From: an uncultured Eubacteriales bacterium
GTDB taxonomy: Bacteria; Bacillota; Clostridia; Christensenellales; Aristaeellaceae
Assembly: GCA_902778055.1 (NCBI GenBank)
Contig: CACYWL010000010.1
Span: 32,575 to 96,574, forward strand
Direction of reading: 5' to 3'
DNA length: 64,000 bases
Every line of letters begins with the position of its first letter. Positions within the stretch are counted from its first letter, which is position 1. The notes beneath the pieces were generated by a model that was not told the origin of the DNA, searched no databases, and saw nothing but the letters and a program-made list of their open reading frames with translations. The position numbers and the translations under genes were made by a program. Below are positions 61,842-64,000 of the stretch, in pieces.

Positions 61842-63350
61842 ATGAAAAAGACCCTGAGCATCCTGCTCGCCCTGTGCCTGCTGCTGGGCTGCGCTTCCGC
61901 CTTCGCGGAGAACCCCACCATCAGCCAGCTGGCCATCAACTCCTACTATTCCACCGTCGACCTGAAGGACGCCTACCTGCTGAAGAAGATCGCCGACAAC
62001 GCCGGCGTCACCGTCGACTGGAACCTGCTGGATCCCGGCACCTATGCCGAGTCCGTGAGCCCGATGCTGGCCTCCGGTCAGGACCTGGCGGACGTGGTCA
62101 TGCTGCCCGACCTGGACCTGAACCAGACCTATCTGTCCGCCGGCCTGTTTGAGCCGCTGGACACCCACTTTGACATCATGCCCAACTACAAGAAGTTCTT
62201 GGATGAGAACCCCATCATCAAGGGCTCCCTGACCGCCGTGGACGGCCACATCTACTATGTGCCCCAGACCGTGGTCACCAACAACTATCAGCCCGTGCTG
62301 ATGTACAACGTCAAGTGGCTGGAGAAGGCCGGCATCGAGGCCCCCACCACGCTGGACGCCTTCGTGGAAATGCTGCGGTACTACAAGGAAAACGACATGA
62401 ACGGCAACGGCGATGCCACGGATGAAATCCCCATGAGCATCCAGAGCGCCTTCCTGCCCTACATGTTCGGCCCGGCCTTCGGCCTGGATCTGGTCAGCGG
62501 CTTCTACGCGGATGACGAGGGCAAGGTGCACTACGCCGCCTACGAATCCGAAGCCTACAAGGCCTATCTGACCTTCCTGAACGGCCTGTACAACGAAGGC
62601 CTGCTGGAGGTTGAGTTCACCAGCCTGAACCGGGACCAGATCGTCGAGCGCTGCGCCAACGAGACCACCGGTGTCACCTTCGACTTCTCCTGGCAGATGT
62701 CCACCCTGTACTCCCAGAACTCTCCCGGATATGACGGCGAGCACGGCATCTTCGTCGGCGTTGCGCCTCTGAGCGGAGACCACGAGGGCTTCTATGTGGG
62801 CCGCAACCCCGTGAGCAACGTGTTCGGCATCAACGCCAAGAGCGCGAACCTGGAAGCCGCCATCAAGTATCTGGACTATGCCATGAGCGAGGAAGCCCAG
62901 GATCTGTACGTCTGGGGCGAGGAAGGCCTGACCTACGAAGTGGACGCGGACGGCAACCGTCATTTCCTGCCCCGCACCACCGAGGACTCCACCTGGTTCC
63001 AGGGCCTGGGCATCAATGCCCCCAACATGCCCTCTCAGCAGAGCGTGCCCGCCACCGATGTGCTGCTGGCGCCCTGGCATGTTCAGAACGACCGCGAGTT
63101 TGAGGAGCCCTACATCCGTGCTCCGTTCCCGGTTGTGTACTCCACCACCGAGGAAGCCAACACCCTGAGCATGTACATGGTCGACCTGCAGACCTACGTC
63201 GACGAGCGTGCGGTGGGCTTCATCAGCGGCACCTATTCCATCGAGGACGAGTTCGACAGCTACATCGCCGCGCTGCAGGGACTGCAGATCGAAGAGCTGC
63301 TGAAGGTGAAGCAGGCGCAGTATGACCGCTACGTGGCTGCCACCAAGTAA
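61842..63350 (+). CDS. Extracellular solute-binding protein of the sugar importer
   Basis: A 502-residue family 1-type binding protein that delivers sugar to the two permeases. The N-terminus MKKTLSILLALCLLLGCASAFAEN can be read as a lipoprotein signal (LLGC, with Cys17) or as a signal peptide cut after AFA; the first would anchor it to the membrane. The mature protein has the usual length of LplA-type proteins and the DMNGNGDATDEIPMS motif. A perfect AAAAGGAGG sets ATG 61842. Codon use is strongly biased, as in a highly expressed gene. Confidence 0.91.
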   Translation: MKKTLSILLALCLLLGCASAFAENPTISQLAINSYYSTVDLKDAYLLKKIADNAGVTVDWNLLDPGTYAESVSPMLASGQDLADVVMLPDLDLNQTYLSAGLFEPLDTHFDIMPNYKKFLDENPIIKGSLTAVDGHIYYVPQTVVTNNYQPVLMYNVKWLEKAGIEAPTTLDAFVEMLRYYKENDMNGNGDATDEIPMSIQSAFLPYMFGPAFGLDLVSGFYADDEGKVHYAAYESEAYKAYLTFLNGLYNEGLLEVEFTSLNRDQIVERCANETTGVTFDFSWQMSTLYSQNSPGYDGEHGIFVGVAPLSGDHEGFYVGRNPVSNVFGINAKSANLEAAIKYLDYAMSEEAQDLYVWGEEGLTYEVDADGNRHFLPRTTEDSTWFQGLGINAPNMPSQQSVPATDVLLAPWHVQNDREFEEPYIRAPFPVVYSTTEEANTLSMYMVDLQTYVDERAVGFISGTYSIEDEFDSYIAALQGLQIEELLKVKQAQYDRYVAATK

Positions 63351-63375
63351 TCCCTGATTTCAGCCAAAACCCTTC

Positions 63376-63407
63376 TGCCCCGGAGCTTCCGCTCCGGGGC
63401 ATTTTTA
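63376..63407 (+). terminator. Terminator of the sugar importer operon
   Basis: A perfect 11-bp stem, TGCCCCGGAGC with its complement, around TTCC, followed by five T. Confidence 0.92.
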
Positions 63408-63563
63408 AGGGAACCAGAAGGGTAAGCGAGACTGCGGCCGGCAGCAGAAAAAATGGGAAGAATTCATCAATTCATTGAATTATTGCAGCCTGTCCCCGTT
63501 GATTTCGGAGAAAAGCTGTGTTTTATTGCTGTTTCTTGTCCGGGAAAATTTCTGAAAAATCCG

Positions 63564-63591
63564 TTGAAATCAGCCCCAGGTTTGCTATAAT
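63564..63591 (+). promoter_or_regulatory. Promoter of the right-edge leader
   Basis: TTGAAA (63564-63569), 16 nt, then a perfect TATAAT (63586-63591). The predicted leader to the next ribosome binding site is about 300 nt. Confidence 0.72.
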
Positions 63592-63821
63592 ATAGGCGTA
63601 TTTTTATGCTCACGTGCAGGGGTTAAGAATCCGCGCTGGCAGGCCGGTACATGAGATGAGAACTTCTCATATTTTTGATGGAAAGGGGCTTGACAGCCAT
63701 GCGGAATAGAACTACGCTCCTTAGAGCAGAACAGAGCAGAGCAGAGCACAGGCTAACTGCGTCCTTTTTGCGCCTTGCGATTGCGAGGCGCATGAAACTG
63801 AATACAACATTCGTGATGGAT

Positions 63822-63873
63822 AACCGTCGGATTCTGACGGGGTAAGTATACCCGTCAGGTTCGGCGGTTTTTG
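63822..63873 (+). terminator. Terminator or attenuator in the right-edge leader
   Basis: AACCGTCG... CTGACGGG pairs with CCCGTCAG...CGGCGGTT (small internal loop), followed by five T. It lies only 19 nt before an AAGGAGG site, a place that suits attenuation. Confidence 0.75.
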
Positions 63874-63906
63874 TCGTGCAGGCATAATCACAAGGAGGCA
63901 ATTACT

Positions 63907-63990
63907 GTGAAAACATTGCTTGTCAGAAATTCAGGGCCGCCAATCAAAGAAGTGCATAGCAAACAGGCCTCTGAGAGGCGAAAATTGTAG
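63907..63990 (+). CDS. Short ORF at the right edge, possibly a broken recombinase start
   Basis: GTG 63907, preceded by a perfect AAGGAGG 8 nt upstream (63892-63898), opens a 27-codon frame that ends with TAG at 63988. Its last residues ERRKL, then stop, then GVA resemble the N-terminus of large serine recombinases (KLRVAAYCRVS). It may be a leader peptide or an interrupted recombinase gene. The window ends too soon to decide. Confidence 0.4.
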   Translation: MKTLLVRNSGPPIKEVHSKQASERRKL

Positions 63991-64000
63991 GGGGTAGCCT

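Larger units (their letters stand above)
63408..63906 (+). other. AT-richer leader-like region without genes
   Basis: About 500 nt of lower GC than the rest of the window. It holds a promoter, the inverted repeats ATGAGA/TCTCAT (near 63657) and GCGCCT/AGGCGC (near 63769-63790), a short degenerate GAGCA repeat (63723-63750) and a terminator-like hairpin. An open frame on the minus strand (63623-63901) has no coding character. Confidence 0.6.

Noticed and set aside
63723..63750. GAGCA-type short tandem repeat taken for a CRISPR or satellite
   Set aside because: Only four or five imperfect units, with no spacers.
63623..63901. 92-codon minus-strand ORF at the right edge
   Set aside because: No ribosome binding site, cysteine- and serine-rich low-complexity translation, and it overlaps hairpins of the plus-strand leader.

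Overview
The window is bacterial chromosome, about 60% GC, with dense genes on both strands, AAGGAGG-type ribosome binding sites and TTGACA/TATAAT promoters. These features, together with FeoA-FeoB fusion, DUF1292, DUF896, YczE-type membrane protein, clostripain-family peptidase and an LplB/YtcP-type sugar importer, point to a high-GC Bacillota of class Clostridia, plausibly an uncultured gut or rumen lineage. The taxonomic placement is inferred. No phage, CRISPR array or complete insertion sequence was seen.

Region by region. 1-11 kb: the 5' part of a GltD-like flavoprotein, a MATE exporter, a YczE-like membrane protein with a hotdog thioesterase, a PhnP-like metallo-hydrolase, a histone-H1-like Lys/Ala/Thr repeat protein, a secreted trypsin-like protease, exonuclease III, an overlapping CofE-like/DUF1643 pair and a GT2-GtrA fusion. 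11-21 kb: small conserved proteins (DUF896, DUF1292), a NAGPA-domain protein beside an Lgt-like protein, a MacAB-like export operon with two adaptor genes, tadA and a secreted metallo-hydrolase. 20.8-27.6 kb: rnpB (minus), TraX-like protein, a 1426-residue clostripain-family protein, a doubled REP-like repeat, tRNA-Arg(CCG) and tcdA. 27.8-40 kb: acyl-ACP thioesterase, GH13 amylase, P-type ATPase, two divergent secreted proteins of unknown role, glycogen branching enzyme and acetate kinase. 39.6-43.4 kb: a 177-nt rod-shaped structured element resembling 6S RNA, then yceD-rpmF and valS. 43.6-48.8 kb: a pair of large secreted proteins (Ig-like and beta-solenoid-like). 48.9-54.6 kb: rsmH and rsmI, which modify the same 16S rRNA base, a beta-lactamase-fold hydrolase and a GH31 glycosidase. 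54.9-63.4 kb: the feo iron operon, an AraC-type membrane sensor-regulator and a sugar ABC importer (two permeases and a binding protein, no ATPase). 63.4-64 kb: an AT-richer, non-coding leader with a promoter, several hairpins and a short ORF that may be the broken start of a recombinase gene.

Functionally the segment describes a carbohydrate-fermenting anaerobe: importer plus GH31 and GH13 enzymes bring in and cleave alpha-glucans or xylose-containing oligosaccharides, GlgB stores glucan, AckA makes ATP from acetyl-phosphate, and FeoAB takes up ferrous iron. A large share of the genes encode secreted or surface proteins with signal peptides and no recognised family, and these are the best candidates for undescribed biology along with the 6S-like element and the right-hand edge.
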